Below, piece by piece: positions 45,008 to 56,020 of a stretch of DNA of 64,000 nucleotides. This DNA is from Chromatium okenii. Lineage in GTDB: Bacteria; Pseudomonadota; Gammaproteobacteria; Chromatiales; Chromatiaceae. A model generated the notes under the pieces. It was not told the origin of the DNA. It did not search any database and saw only the letters and a list, made by a program, of their open reading frames with translations. The stretch is taken from positions 30,457 to 94,456 of the forward strand of contig NZ_NRRQ01000008.1 in NCBI RefSeq assembly GCF_016583745.1, in the 5' to 3' direction. The stretch's first letter is position 1. The number at the start of each line of letters is the position of its first letter. The translations under genes were made by a program, and so were the position numbers.

Positions 45008-46017
45008 GTCGGTTCGCGCCTGCCACCATCGCTGTTCTCGGCGCAGGATCGTGGGGCACTGCGCTGGGATTGTTGCTGTGCCGCAACGGTCATCAGGTGC
45101 GGCTGTGGAGTCACGATGCCGCGCAGATTGACGCTTTGCAGCGCGACGGTGAGAACCGCCAATTTCTGCCCGGTTTTCCACTGCCGCCGCAGTTGATGCC
45201 GACGCTCTCGTTGGATGAGGCGCTGGCGGGCGCGACCGAGTGTGTATTGGTGGTGCCGAGTCATGCGTTTCGTCATGTCCTTTCACAATTGCCCTCCCGC
45301 TTGCCAGAACACAGCGGCATCGCGTGGGCAACCAAAGGTTTTGATCCCACTACTGGGCAGTTGCTGCACGCCGTCGCCCATGAGGTTTTGGGCGTGGCGC
45401 GGCAGTTGGCGGTGATTTCTGGGCCGAGCTTTGCGTTGGAAGTGGCACGCGGGTTGCCGACGGCGGTCACGGTCGCAGCCAATCATCCCGAATTTGCCGG
45501 ACGGCTGGCGCAGTTGCTGCACAGCGAGCGGTTTCGTGCGTACACCAGCAGCGACATTATCGGCGTAGAAGTGTCGGGCGCGGCAAAAAATGTGCTCGCC
45601 ATCGCCACCGGCATTGCGGATGGATTGGGTTTTGGTGCCAACACCCGCGCTGCGTTGATTACACGCGGGTTGGCGGAATTGAGTCGGCTGGGCACGGCGC
45701 TCGGTGGTCGCGCTGAAACCTTCACTGGCTTGGCCGGAATGGGCGATTTGGTGCTGACCTGCACCGACAATCAATCCCGCAATCGGCGGCTGGGGCTGGC
45801 GCTGGCGCGGGGCTTGAGTGTGACGACGGCGCTGGCGGAGATCGGGCAGGAAGTGGAAGGCGTGGTGACGGCGTTATCGGTGCAGGCGCTGGCTGCCGCG
45901 CTCGGCATTGATATGCCGATCAGCGAGCAGGTGTATCGGGTGCTGTATGCGCAGGTATCGCCCGAACAGGCGACGGCAGCGTTGTTGGAACGAGAGCCAA
46001 AACCGGAACTCGGTTGA
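45004..46017 (+). CDS. gpsA: Glycerol-3-phosphate dehydrogenase [NAD(P)+] GpsA
   Basis: GpsA makes sn-glycerol-3-phosphate from dihydroxyacetone phosphate for phospholipid synthesis. The 337-residue product has the Rossmann motif VLGAGSWGTALGLLL, the GPSFALEVARGLPTAV block near residue 139, the catalytic Lys in GVEVSGAAKNVLAIATGIAD near 188 and FTGLAGMGDLVLTCTDNQSRN near 240. The start is TTG, overlapping the secB stop by four bases, so translation is coupled. It converges with trmL. Confidence 0.96.
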   Translation: MSRFAPATIAVLGAGSWGTALGLLLCRNGHQVRLWSHDAAQIDALQRDGENRQFLPGFPLPPQLMPTLSLDEALAGATECVLVVPSHAFRHVLSQLPSRLPEHSGIAWATKGFDPTTGQLLHAVAHEVLGVARQLAVISGPSFALEVARGLPTAVTVAANHPEFAGRLAQLLHSERFRAYTSSDIIGVEVSGAAKNVLAIATGIADGLGFGANTRAALITRGLAELSRLGTALGGRAETFTGLAGMGDLVLTCTDNQSRNRRLGLALARGLSVTTALAEIGQEVEGVVTALSVQALAAALGIDMPISEQVYRVLYAQVSPEQATAALLEREPKPELG

Positions 46018-46020
46018 TTA

Positions 46021-46488
46021 TTAGTGAGCGGCACCGGCAAATGCCAGTTGCCGCCACGCTTCAAACGCGACGACGGCGACTGCGTTGGACAAATTCAAGC
46101 TGCGATTGTTGGGCATCATCGGCACATAAATCCGCTGCTCCGGCGGCAGCGCCTCCAACACCGCCGACGGCAAGCCCCGCGTTTCCGGGCCGAATAACAG
46201 CGCATCGCCAGGTTGATACTGCGGCGTGGTGTAACAAGTCGCACCTTTGGTGGTCACGCCAAATAAACGCGCCCCCGCTAATTCCCGCAAACACGCAGCC
46301 AGTGATGGATGCACCTGCACCTCCGCCCATTCGCGGTAATCCAAACCCGCCCGCCGCAACAGCCGGTCATCCAGCGTAAATCCCAACGGTTCAATGAGAT
46401 GCAGACGAGCGCCAGTGTTGGCAGTCAAGCGCATCGCGTTGCCGGTATTCGGTGGAATTTCGGGTTCGTATAAAATGAGATTAAACAT
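46021..46488 (-). CDS. trmL: tRNA (cytidine(34)-2'-O)-methyltransferase TrmL
   Basis: TrmL methylates the wobble base ribose of tRNA-Leu. The 155-residue product is a minimal SPOUT protein starting MFNLILYEPEIPPNTGNAMR, with the SAM-binding trefoil knot made by LLFGPETRGLP near residue 97 and IYVPMMPNNRSLNLSNAVAV near 118. The ATG at 46488 gives the canonical N-terminus; extra upstream codons have no similarity. Only 3 bases separate its stop from the converging gpsA stop. Confidence 0.95.
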   Translation of the reverse strand: MFNLILYEPEIPPNTGNAMRLTANTGARLHLIEPLGFTLDDRLLRRAGLDYREWAEVQVHPSLAACLRELAGARLFGVTTKGATCYTTPQYQPGDALLFGPETRGLPSAVLEALPPEQRIYVPMMPNNRSLNLSNAVAVVAFEAWRQLAFAGAAH

Positions 46489-46525
46489 TGGTTTTGCTGT
46501 GGAATTGGGGCGCAGTGGGTGCGGA

Positions 46526-46556
46526 TTGACGCATCTTCTTAAACGCATGGTATATT
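46526..46556 (+). promoter_or_regulatory. Sigma-70 promoter of the 73-residue gene
   Basis: A -35 TTGACG (46526-46531) and an extended -10 TGG-TATATT (boxes at 46551-46556) are 19 bases apart, slightly long but compensated by the TGn extension. Transcription would start near 46563, leaving a leader of about 60 bases with a GGAGG site at 46611-46615. Confidence 0.6.
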
Positions 46557-46625
46557 AGCGATTCGATTTGCACCAAAATGGTCTGCATTGAGACCGCATC
46601 CGCAACTGTTGGAGGACACCATCTA

Positions 46626-46847
46626 ATGAGCGACATCGCTGCGCTGAAAACTGAAAAGCAAGAGTTGATTGATAAGATGCTGGACATGCAAAAGCAATTC
46701 ATCGCTTATGAGCATGAGAACGGCGTTTCTGGTAAAGATTATTGGGCGTCTGATGAAGGATTGCTGGCGAATTATCGCCAAGAGTATATCGACATGGCGA
46801 ATCGCGTTGTCGATTTGGCACATGAGATTGTGGGTTCTGTGCGCTGA
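46626..46847 (+). CDS. Small acidic protein of unknown function
   Basis: A 73-residue protein starting MSDIAALKTEKQELIDKMLD, mostly helical, with a central FIAYEHENGVSGKDYWASDE stretch and a C-terminal helix ending HEIVGSVR. No cysteine, signal or membrane segment. A strong GGAGG ribosome-binding site lies 10 bases before ATG 46626; an earlier ATG at 46578 would ignore it. The gene has its own promoter and is followed by an intrinsic terminator, so it is a monocistronic, probably well expressed unit. I do not recognise the family and propose no function. Confidence 0.8.
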   Translation: MSDIAALKTEKQELIDKMLDMQKQFIAYEHENGVSGKDYWASDEGLLANYRQEYIDMANRVVDLAHEIVGSVR

Positions 46848-46872
46848 GTATTGATTACCGAATTGCGTTATT

Positions 46873-46903
46873 AAAAAACCCGCGCTCAACACGCGGGTTT
46901 TTT
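46873..46903. terminator. Bidirectional intrinsic terminator
   Basis: Stem AAAACCCGCG/CGCGGGTTTT with loop CTCAACA and flanking A- and T-runs on both sides. It lies between the 73-residue gene (plus) and the end of guaA (minus) and can stop transcription from both. Confidence 0.9.
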
Positions 46904-46919
46904 AATGGCGGTTAATTAC

Positions 46920-48494
46920 TTATTCCCATTCAATCGTCCCCGGCGGCTTGCCGGTAATGTCATAGACAACGCGGGAGACGCCCGGCACTTCATTCACAAT
47001 TCGGCGGCACACCACATCAAGAAATTCATACGGCAGATGTGCCCACCGCGCCGTCATAAAATCCACCGTTTCCACTGCCCGCAGCGCGATAACATGCGCA
47101 TATTGGCGATTGTCGCCGACCACGCCGACCGAGCGCACCGGTAAAAAGACCGCGAAGGCTTGCGAAACTTGATCGTAAAGATTGGCGCGGTGCAATTCTT
47201 CAATAAAAATGTGATCGGCGCGGCGCAAGGTGTCGGCATCTTCGCGCTGCACTGCGCCCAAAATGCGCACGCCTAAGCCCGGTCCGGGAAATGGATGGCG
47301 ATAGACCATTTCTGCCGGCAAGCCTAATTCAATTCCCACGCGCCGCACTTCGTCTTTGAATAATTCCCGCAGCGGTTCAATTAACTTAAGCCGCATGTGT
47401 TCTGGTAAACCGCCGACGTTGTGATGCGATTTAATCACCTTGGCTTTACCCGTTTTGCTGCCGGCTGATTCAATCACATCGGGATAAATAGTGCCCTGCG
47501 CTAACCAATTCACATCGGTAATTTTACTGGCTTCGGCATCGAATACTTCAATAAAGGTATTGCCGATGATTTTGCGTTTTTGTTCAGGGTCAGTCACGCC
47601 CGCCAAGCGACTTAAAAACAGCGTTTCAGCATCCACCCGAATCACGCGCACGCCCATGTGCCGCGCAAAGGTCGCCATCACTTGATCGCCTTCGCCGAGC
47701 CGCAGCAGACCGTTGTCAACGAAGACGCAGGTCAATTGTTCGCCGATGGCGCGGTGCAGCAGCGCGGCGACGACGCTGGAATCGACGCCGCCAGATAAAC
47801 CGAGCAGCACTTTGTCGCTGCCGACTTGGGCGCGAATGGTCGCCAAGCTGTCGGCGATGATGTGGTCTGGCGTCCACAGGCGGCCGCAGCCGCAAATGTC
47901 GTGAACAAACCGCTCGATGATGCGTTGACCTTGGCGGGTGTGGGTGACTTCGGGATGAAATTGAACGCCATAAAAACGCCGTTCTTCATCCGCGATGCCA
48001 GCGAGCGGGGCGCTGTCGGTTTCGGCGATGACGGTGAAGCCGGGCGGCAGCGTGTCTACGCGGTCGCCGTGACTCATCCACACATCCAGCAGCCCAAAGC
48101 CTTCGGCGGTGGTGTGATCTTCGATGTCGCGCAGCAGCCGCGAATGACCGCGAGCGCGGACTTGTGCATAACCATATTCGCGGTGCGTGGCGGGAATGAC
48201 GCTGCCGCCGAGTTGCGCCGCCATCGTTTGCAGCCCGTAGCAGATGCCGAGTACGGGCACGTTGAGATCAAACACCAGCGGATTGGCGCGGGGCGTGTCG
48301 GTGGCATGAACCGACTGCGGGCCACCGGAGAGGATGATGCCGCTGGGGGCAAAATCGCAGATGGCGCTGGCGTCAAGGTCATGTGGATGCAGTTCGCAAT
48401 ACACGCCAGCTTCCCGCACGCGGCGGGCGATGAGTTGGGTGTATTGGGAGCCAAAGTCGAGAATCAGGATGCGGTCGGCGTGGATGTTGGACAT
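46920..48494 (-). CDS. guaA: GMP synthase (glutamine-hydrolysing)
   Basis: GuaA converts XMP to GMP with glutamine and ATP. The 524-residue product has a class I amidotransferase domain ([20 protein letters not shown]; nucleophile Cys in [12 protein letters not shown]; His in [10 protein letters not shown]), the ATP pyrophosphatase P-loop [20 protein letters not shown] near residue 231, and the GMPS C-terminal dimerisation domain ending KPPGTIEWE. All catalytic residues are present. guaB, often adjacent, is not here. Upstream is a heptamer array, downstream a shared terminator. Confidence 0.98.
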   Translation of the reverse strand: MSNIHADRILILDFGSQYTQLIARRVREAGVYCELHPHDLDASAICDFAPSGIILSGGPQSVHATDTPRANPLVFDLNVPVLGICYGLQTMAAQLGGSVIPATHREYGYAQVRARGHSRLLRDIEDHTTAEGFGLLDVWMSHGDRVDTLPPGFTVIAETDSAPLAGIADEERRFYGVQFHPEVTHTRQGQRIIERFVHDICGCGRLWTPDHIIADSLATIRAQVGSDKVLLGLSGGVDSSVVAALLHRAIGEQLTCVFVDNGLLRLGEGDQVMATFARHMGVRVIRVDAETLFLSRLAGVTDPEQKRKIIGNTFIEVFDAEASKITDVNWLAQGTIYPDVIESAGSKTGKAKVIKSHHNVGGLPEHMRLKLIEPLRELFKDEVRRVGIELGLPAEMVYRHPFPGPGLGVRILGAVQREDADTLRRADHIFIEELHRANLYDQVSQAFAVFLPVRSVGVVGDNRQYAHVIALRAVETVDFMTARWAHLPYEFLDVVCRRIVNEVPGVSRVVYDITGKPPGTIEWE

Positions 48495-48501
48495 TGCTAC
48501 G

Positions 48502-48534
48502 GTTGTCAGTTGTCAGTTGTCAGTTGTCAGTTGT
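48502..48534. repeat. TTGTCAG heptamer array (longest pure copy)
   Basis: Between dapB and guaA: GTTGTCAGTTGTCAGTTGTC then AGTTGTCAGTTGT, about four and a half perfect direct copies of a 7-base unit (TTGTCAG). It lies 8 bases upstream of the guaA start codon, inside the guaA leader. Confidence 0.9.
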
Positions 48535-48589
48535 GGGTGCGGCAAAACGGCATCGCCCGCGCAACTGGATGATGTTTAGCATAAAACGC

Positions 48590-50559
<1,970 letters not shown>

Positions 50560-50612
50560 ATCGTTATATCCAGTCGCCAACAATCATCAAAAAACCGTCA
50601 TCCTCAACGGCG

Positions 50613-50652
50613 AAAAGCGCACCGGCGTTGAGGACGCCGGGGCGCTTTTTTT
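50613..50652 (-). terminator. Strong hairpin between dnaK and dnaJ
   Basis: Stem AAAAGCGC-A-CCGGCG with CGCCGG-G-GCGCTTTT and loop TTGAGGA, T-rich ends in both orientations. On the coding strand it follows dnaK by about 40 bases, so it would reduce read-through into dnaJ and set the DnaK:DnaJ ratio. Confidence 0.85.
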
Positions 50653-50689
50653 AAGTGGTCAAGCGAAAACCGGCGCGTCATTCGCCGCC

Positions 50690-52600
50690 TTATTTTTTGT
50701 TGTCCTTCACTTCTTCAAATTCCGCATCAACCACATCATCCGCCGCTTTTTTCGGCGCCTCAGATGCAGCGCCAGCATCGCCCGGATTGGCATACAACCG
50801 CTCTGCCATCTTGCCAGAGACTTCGCCCAGCGCCTTGGTCAGAGATTCAATCCGATCTTTATCCTCAGTCTTCATCGCCGCTTCTAAATCAGTGATCGCG
50901 GATTCGATGGATGATTTCTCGCCGCTCTCAATCTTGTCACCAAGCTGATCCATGGATTTGCGGGTGGCGTGAATCATGGAATCGGCCTGATTGCGAGCGG
51001 CAACCAGCGCGTGGAAATGGCGATCTTCCTCAGCATGAGCCTCAGCATCCTTGACCATCTTGGCGATTTCGCCTTCCGACAAGCCAGATGACGCCTTGAT
51101 GATGATGGACTGCTCCTTGCCGGTCGCCTTGTCTTTCGCCGACACGTTCAAAATGCCGTTGGCGTCGATGTCAAATTTCACCTCCACCTGCGGCACCCCA
51201 CGCGGCGCGGGCGGAATATCGCTCAAATCAAACCGCCCCAGCGATTTATTGCTGACTGCGCGTTCGCGCTCGCCCTGCAACACATGGACGGTAACGGCGG
51301 TTTGATTGTCCTCAGCGGTCGAAAACACCTGCTGCGCCGAGGTCGGAATCGTGGTGTTTTTCTCAATCAGCTTGGTCATCACGCCGCCGAGCGTTTCGAT
51401 GCCGAGCGACAACGGCGTCACATCCAGCAACAGCACGTCCTTGACTTCGCCGCCGAGCACGCCGCCCTGAATCGCCGCGCCAATCGCCACAGCTTCATCG
51501 GGATTGACATCTTTGCGCGGGGTTTTGCCAAAGAATTCCTCAACTTTGGCCTGCACCTTCGGCATCCGCGTCTGCCCGCCGACCAAAATCACCTCGTCGA
51601 TTTGTCCGGCAGCAAGTCCCGCATCTTTCAGCGCGATGCGGCACGGGTCGATGGTGCGATCCACCAGCTCATCCACCAGCGACTCCAGCTTGGCGCGAGT
51701 CAGCTTGACGTTGAGATGCTTCGGGCCGTTTTGATCGGCGGTGATATACGGCAGATTAATGTCGGTCTGCTGACTGGTGGAGAGTTCGATCTTGGCTTTT
51801 TCCGCCGCCTCTTTCAGCCGTTGCAGCGCCAGCGGATCGTTGCGCAAATCAAACCCTTGGCTCTTTTTGAAATCCTCAACGAGGAAATCAATGATCCGCA
51901 TATCAAAATCTTCGCCACCGAGGAAGGTATCGCCGTTGGTGGAAAGCACTTCAAACTGATGCTCGCCTTCAATCTCAGCGATCTCAATAATCGACACGTC
52001 AAAGGTGCCGCCGCCGAGATCGTAAACCGCGATTTTTTGATCGCCGCGCCGCTTGTCCATGCCATACGCCAGCGCCGCTGCCGTTGGCTCATTGATGATG
52101 CGCTTGACCTCCAAACCGGCGATGCGCCCAGCATCTTTCGTCGCCTGCCGCTGCGAATCGTTGAAATAGGCCGGAACGGTGATCACCGCCTCAGTGACCG
52201 CGTGACCGAGATAATCCTCGGCGGTCTTTTTCATCTTCTGCAACACCTTGGCGGAGATTTCCGGCGGTGCCATTTTCTTGCCGTTGATCTCCACCCACGC
52301 ATCGCCGTTGTCAGCCTTGACGATTTTGTAAGGCACCATGTCCTTATCTTTGGCGACAACCTGATCCTCAAACCGCCGTCCAATCAAGCGTTTAATCGCA
52401 AACAACGTGTTGGCGGGATTGGTGACGGACTGGCGTTTCGCCGACTGCCCCACCAGCACTTCACCGTCGTTGGTGTAGGCGATGATGGACGGCGTGGTGC
52501 GGTCGCCTTCGACGTTCTCAATCACCTTCACCGTGTCACCTTCCATCACCGCAACGCAGGAATTGGTGGTGCCAAGGTCGATACCGATAATTTTGCCCAT
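50690..52600 (-). CDS. dnaK: Chaperone DnaK (Hsp70)
   Basis: DnaK is the ATP-driven Hsp70 chaperone. The 636-residue product shows [17 protein letters not shown] at the N-terminus, the [20 protein letters not shown] block near residue 145, the second phosphate loop [18 protein letters not shown] near 192, the linker [18 protein letters not shown] near 390 and a C-terminal lid ending [15 protein letters not shown], the EEVKD tail typical of bacterial DnaK. A long open frame on the opposite strand is the usual dnaK shadow. grpE precedes it by 97 bases. Confidence 0.99.
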   Translation of the reverse strand: MGKIIGIDLGTTNSCVAVMEGDTVKVIENVEGDRTTPSIIAYTNDGEVLVGQSAKRQSVTNPANTLFAIKRLIGRRFEDQVVAKDKDMVPYKIVKADNGDAWVEINGKKMAPPEISAKVLQKMKKTAEDYLGHAVTEAVITVPAYFNDSQRQATKDAGRIAGLEVKRIINEPTAAALAYGMDKRRGDQKIAVYDLGGGTFDVSIIEIAEIEGEHQFEVLSTNGDTFLGGEDFDMRIIDFLVEDFKKSQGFDLRNDPLALQRLKEAAEKAKIELSTSQQTDINLPYITADQNGPKHLNVKLTRAKLESLVDELVDRTIDPCRIALKDAGLAAGQIDEVILVGGQTRMPKVQAKVEEFFGKTPRKDVNPDEAVAIGAAIQGGVLGGEVKDVLLLDVTPLSLGIETLGGVMTKLIEKNTTIPTSAQQVFSTAEDNQTAVTVHVLQGERERAVSNKSLGRFDLSDIPPAPRGVPQVEVKFDIDANGILNVSAKDKATGKEQSIIIKASSGLSEGEIAKMVKDAEAHAEEDRHFHALVAARNQADSMIHATRKSMDQLGDKIESGEKSSIESAITDLEAAMKTEDKDRIESLTKALGEVSGKMAERLYANPGDAGAASEAPKKAADDVVDAEFEEVKDNKK

Positions 52601-52697
52601 AAAACTTCACGCTCCAAAAAGATGTTTAGGGAGAGCGCCGCAGCGCCCAGTCAAGATGTCAAATGGGGAAAAATCCCCGTTAATTCAAGCGGATTGC

Positions 52698-53273
52698 TCA
52701 GGAAGGCGCGGACGACACCAGCACCATCGCCGGGCGCACTAAGCGACCGTTGAGCACATAACCCTTCTGCACCACCGCGACCACCGTATTGGGGGCGACA
52801 TCGGCGCGGGGCTGCATCGAAATCGCTTGATGAAATGCCGGATCAAACGGTTGCTCCAACGGATCAACCGCCGTCACGCCGAATTTCTCCATCACATCGC
52901 CGAGCAATTTCAAAGTTAATTCAGTTCCTTCGCGCAGTTTCTCGACATTCACTGCGGTATCGAGTGCGGCCTGATGTCCCAATTCAAGACTGTCGCGCAC
53001 TTGCAATAACTCGCGGGCGAAACCTTCTAAAGCAAATTTATGCGCCTTTTCCAATTCATTCACATGGCGACGGCGAATATTTTCCGCCTCAGCGCGGGCG
53101 CGTAACAATTGATCGCGCATTTCCGCTGCATCAGCGCGAGCGGCATCACGTTCAGCGACTAATTCTTCTGGCGTGGGCATATCATCTAATGCCACCACCG
53201 CCTCTGGTTCTGAAATCAAAATTGCTTCTTCTTGAATCGGTTCTGGCGTTAATGTTTGTGGGTCTGCTTTCAT
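52698..53273 (-). CDS. grpE: Nucleotide exchange factor GrpE
   Basis: GrpE releases ADP from DnaK. From ATG 53273 the protein is 191 residues: an acidic N-terminal tail (EPIQEEAILISEPEAVVALD), a long helix (EMRDQLLRARAEAENIRRRH near residue 50), and the C-terminal beta domain with GVTAVDPLEQPFDPAFHQAI and VLNGRLVRPAMVLVS. AGGA sits 7 bases before this ATG. An ATG 11 codons further upstream lies inside a heptamer repeat (MKTDNLNQDES) and is considered spurious. Confidence 0.96.
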   Translation of the reverse strand: MKADPQTLTPEPIQEEAILISEPEAVVALDDMPTPEELVAERDAARADAAEMRDQLLRARAEAENIRRRHVNELEKAHKFALEGFARELLQVRDSLELGHQAALDTAVNVEKLREGTELTLKLLGDVMEKFGVTAVDPLEQPFDPAFHQAISMQPRADVAPNTVVAVVQKGYVLNGRLVRPAMVLVSSAPS

Positions 53274-53290
53274 TGATTCATCCTGATTTA

Positions 53291-53310
53291 AGTTGTCAGT
53301 TTTCAACTGG
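53291..53310. repeat. Heptamer repeat, hrcA-grpE spacer
   Basis: AGTTGTCAGTTTTCAACTGG, a short degenerate TTGTCAG copy just upstream of the grpE ribosome-binding site. Confidence 0.6.
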
Positions 53311-53380
53311 TGATTATATTAAAAAATGACTGGCTTTACTTTAATGAAATAAAAATAGGTTATCATTTTGACAACTGTTT

Positions 53381-54433
53381 TCACTGCCGCAGCGCCGCTG
53401 CCAACAATCGCGCCGTGACATCGACAATGGGAATGACGCGCTGATAATCCATTCGCGTTGGGCCAATCACACCGAGCACGCCAACCACGCGCTCATCAAC
53501 CCGATAACTGGTCGTCACTAAACTACAATCATCCAACAGCGCATAACCGGATTCTTTGCCAATAAAAATCTGTACACCATTGGCGGCAATACAGCGATCT
53601 AAAATATGTAAAATTTCTTGTTTTTGATGAAACGCATCAAACAATTGTTTAATCCGCTCCGTGCTCGCCAATTCACCGAATTCCATTAAATTCGTTTGTC
53701 CCGCAATAAAACAATCATCGCGTTGCTCGGCCGCAGCTACCACTTCCTGCGCCAGCGCCGCCGCCCGAATCATGTGCTGATCCATATCAGCATGAGCGTG
53801 TTTTAACTCATCCAATAACCGCCGCCGCACCGCGCCAATATCCTGCCCAATAAACATTTGATTGAGATAATTGGCCGCCTGTTCCAATTGCGATGGCGTA
53901 AATACGCGATCTGTGCCGATCACGCGGTTATGCACTTCGCCCTCACTTGTCACCAAAATCACCAGCACCCGCGTTTCCGACAGCGGCAGCAATTCAATTT
54001 GCCGAAATACGTTGCGATCATGGCGCGGCATCATCACCACGCCCGCCAGATGAGTGACGCCAGAGAGCAAATTGGACGCCGTTTCAATCAACGATTTCGC
54101 ATCGACTTGCGCATCAAAACGGTTGCGCAGCGCGGCGATGTCATCCGCCGATGGTTCCCGACATGTCAGCAACGAATTGACAAATAAACGATATCCCGCC
54201 GCCGTCGGCACGCGCCCCGACGAGGTGTGCGGCGAGGCCACTAAACCCATTTCCTCTAAATCCGCCATCACGTTGCGGACGGTCGCCGGGCTTAATTCCA
54301 AGCCGGTATCTTTCGCCAACGTGCGCGATCCCACCGGCTGCCCGTCGCGGATATAGCGTTCCACCAACACTTTCAAAAAGTGCTGCGCCCGCTCGCTCAC
54401 GGCTGGTTCACTGCGTGATGACTCAATCGTCAA
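53381..54433 (-). CDS. hrcA: Heat-inducible transcription repressor HrcA
   Basis: HrcA binds CIRCE and represses chaperone genes until heat titrates GroEL. The product (about 350 residues) has an N-terminal winged helix (YIRDGQPVGSRTLAKDTGLE and ATVRNVMADLEEMGLVASPH), the TSSGRVPTAAGYRLFVN block, and a C-terminal GAF-like domain ending VGVIGPTRMDYQRVIPIVDV. The start is uncertain: no ATG is in frame; TTG 54433 and GTG 54400 are the candidates compatible with the family N-terminus (SERAQHFLKVLVERY). A further upstream GTG at 54511 lies inside the CIRCE operator and is rejected. It heads the hrcA-grpE-dnaK-dnaJ run. Confidence 0.94.
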   Translation of the reverse strand: MTIESSRSEPAVSERAQHFLKVLVERYIRDGQPVGSRTLAKDTGLELSPATVRNVMADLEEMGLVASPHTSSGRVPTAAGYRLFVNSLLTCREPSADDIAALRNRFDAQVDAKSLIETASNLLSGVTHLAGVVMMPRHDRNVFRQIELLPLSETRVLVILVTSEGEVHNRVIGTDRVFTPSQLEQAANYLNQMFIGQDIGAVRRRLLDELKHAHADMDQHMIRAAALAQEVVAAAEQRDDCFIAGQTNLMEFGELASTERIKQLFDAFHQKQEILHILDRCIAANGVQIFIGKESGYALLDDCSLVTTSYRVDERVVGVLGVIGPTRMDYQRVIPIVDVTARLLAAALRQ

Positions 54434-54504
54434 GGTTGATTTACCAATGAAAACAGCGGTTTGAAAAGATCGCCGCTGCGCAGTTGTGCCGCCCGACGCT
54501 GGTG

Positions 54505-54531
54505 TTAGCACTCATAAAGAAGGAGTGCTAA
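54505..54531. promoter_or_regulatory. CIRCE operator (HrcA binding site)
   Basis: Perfect inverted repeat TTAGCACTC, nine-base spacer, GAGTGCTAA, identical to the CIRCE consensus. It covers the predicted transcription start upstream of hrcA, so HrcA autoregulates the operon. Confidence 0.98.
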
Positions 54532-54535
54532 CGGC

Positions 54536-54564
54536 AATTTAGGGATCGCCGTTTACGCTGTCAA
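54536..54564 (-). promoter_or_regulatory. hrcA promoter
   Basis: On the minus strand TTGACA (54559-54564), 17-base spacer, TAAATT (54536-54541), an excellent sigma-70 match whose start point falls inside CIRCE. A CTTGAC plus CCCTAAAT pair in the same segment loosely resembles a sigma-32 promoter. The -35 box overlaps the cca stop codon. Confidence 0.8.
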
Positions 54565-55823
54565 GACGCAGTTGGTATCCGCGAAAGCGCGACGGCTTGC
54601 GTCAGCGCCGCTAACCGCGCTGCGCGAATCCGCGTGGGAATTTCTGCTGGCGCTGGTGCCGCTCGTGCGATTGCGCCCACATCGACCACCGCCACTGCTG
54701 CCAGCATCTGCCGCCAGACCTCAGCTTGCGTGTAGTGGCGCTCGGCATAACCACCGCGACCGCGAAAATCGGCTTCACACGCCGTCAGCAATTGCGCAAA
54801 CCGCGCTGGACGGCGCAGGGCATCAGTGGCTTCAAAAACCTCCAGCATGGTGGCGGGGCGCAGTTCGGCAACGCGATGAATGATGCCGTGATATTGCGCA
54901 GTGAGTCGTGCTAAGTCACGGCAATGATTGGGGATTTTAAGGCGATTGCTCACAAGTTTGACTAATTCGGCGCTGCGGGCTTCGTGACCGTGATGACGTG
55001 GCCACAGTTCTGGCGGAGTGGTGCCCTTGCCGAAATCGTGGCAGAGCGCGGCAAAACGCACTTCCAGCTCCGGTGCCAAACGTGCCGCCATCTCCAGCAC
55101 CAGCAGCGTGTGAATGCCGGCGTCACCTTCGGGATGCCACTGCGCAGATTGTGGAATGCCCCACAGACGATCCAATTCTGGCAGCAGCCGCGCCAGCGCC
55201 CCGCAATCGCGCAGCGTGGTGAAAAAATGTGCGGGCTGCGCTTCCAGCAAGGCTTTGGTGATTTCTTGCCACACCCGTTCTGGCACCAGCGCCTCAACTT
55301 CGCCGGCGTTGACCATCGCCCGCATCAGGTCACGGGTCTCGGCTGCGACCTGAAATCCCAGCGCCGCAAAGCGGGTGGCAAAACGCGCAACGCGCAAAAT
55401 GCGCACCGGGTCTTCCGCAAAAGCGGGCGAGATGTGCCGCAGTTGTCGCGCTGCCACATCCGCCAAGCCGCCATAAGGATCAATGATGGTGCCGTTGGCA
55501 TCCTGCGCCAGCGCGTTAATGGTCAGATCGCGCCGCAACAAATCCTGCTCCAGCGTCACCTCCGGCGCAGCGTGAATGGCAAAGCCGTGATAGCCGGGAG
55601 CGGTTTTGCGCTCGGTACGCGCCAGCGCATATTCCGCTTTAGTGTGCGGATGCAAAAAGACCGGAAAATCTTTGCCCACTTGCTGAAATCCGCGCTGCTG
55701 CATCTCCGCTGGCGTCGCGCCAACCACCACATAATCGCGTTCCGTCACCGTCCGCCCCAGCACCGTATCGCGCACCGCGCCGCCCACCAAATACACCGTC
55801 AAACCATCAGTGACGTTCATCAT
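54561..55823 (-). CDS. cca: CCA tRNA nucleotidyltransferase (with HD domain)
   Basis: Adds or repairs the 3' CCA of tRNAs. From ATG 55823 the protein is 420 residues. The nucleotidyltransferase motif is YLVGGAVRDTVLGRTVTERD near residue 10, the base-specificity helix DLLRRDLTINALAQD near 90, then EDPVRILRVARFATRF near 131, and a C-terminal HD phosphohydrolase (ALCHDFGKGTTPPELWPRHH with the HD pair near 260). This is the bifunctional gammaproteobacterial class 2 type. Extra upstream codons to 55904 are repeat-derived and lack similarity. Its end carries the hrcA promoter. Confidence 0.96.
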   Translation of the reverse strand: MMNVTDGLTVYLVGGAVRDTVLGRTVTERDYVVVGATPAEMQQRGFQQVGKDFPVFLHPHTKAEYALARTERKTAPGYHGFAIHAAPEVTLEQDLLRRDLTINALAQDANGTIIDPYGGLADVAARQLRHISPAFAEDPVRILRVARFATRFAALGFQVAAETRDLMRAMVNAGEVEALVPERVWQEITKALLEAQPAHFFTTLRDCGALARLLPELDRLWGIPQSAQWHPEGDAGIHTLLVLEMAARLAPELEVRFAALCHDFGKGTTPPELWPRHHGHEARSAELVKLVSNRLKIPNHCRDLARLTAQYHGIIHRVAELRPATMLEVFEATDALRRPARFAQLLTACEADFRGRGGYAERHYTQAEVWRQMLAAVAVVDVGAIARAAPAPAEIPTRIRAARLAALTQAVALSRIPTAS

Positions 55824-55940
55824 GGTCTCTTTATTTACATTATCAGTTGCCGTCCAAATTGTCGGTTTGCAGTTGGCAGATGTTGAAAAAAACAACTGCC
55901 TCATTTCTGATCGCGCTGCAATTCGTCACATCGCGTCTTC

Positions 55941-55965
55941 ACTGACAACTGAAAACTGACAACTT
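55941..55965. repeat. Heptamer repeat upstream of DUF2939 gene
   Basis: ACTGACAACTGAAAACTGAC then AACTT, three imperfect units in CTGACAA orientation in the divergent cca/DUF2939 spacer. A more decayed stretch lies at about 55835-55880. Confidence 0.7.
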
Positions 55966-56020
55966 AAACTTCCGCCAGCCGGTTAAAATCCCCGCCTCAC
56001 CTATTACGGAATCCTCAATC

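Noticed and set aside
48502..48534. Possible CRISPR array or VNTR
   Set aside because: Units are 7 bases with no spacers and no cas genes anywhere, so it is a simple heptamer array.
51284..52753. 489-codon frame antisense to dnaK
   Set aside because: Long frames opposite dnaK are a well-known by-product of its codon use, historically misannotated as a glutamate dehydrogenase. dnaK itself is certain.
54984..55886. 300-codon plus-strand frame antisense to cca
   Set aside because: cca shows all catalytic motifs; the opposite frame has only composition-driven content.
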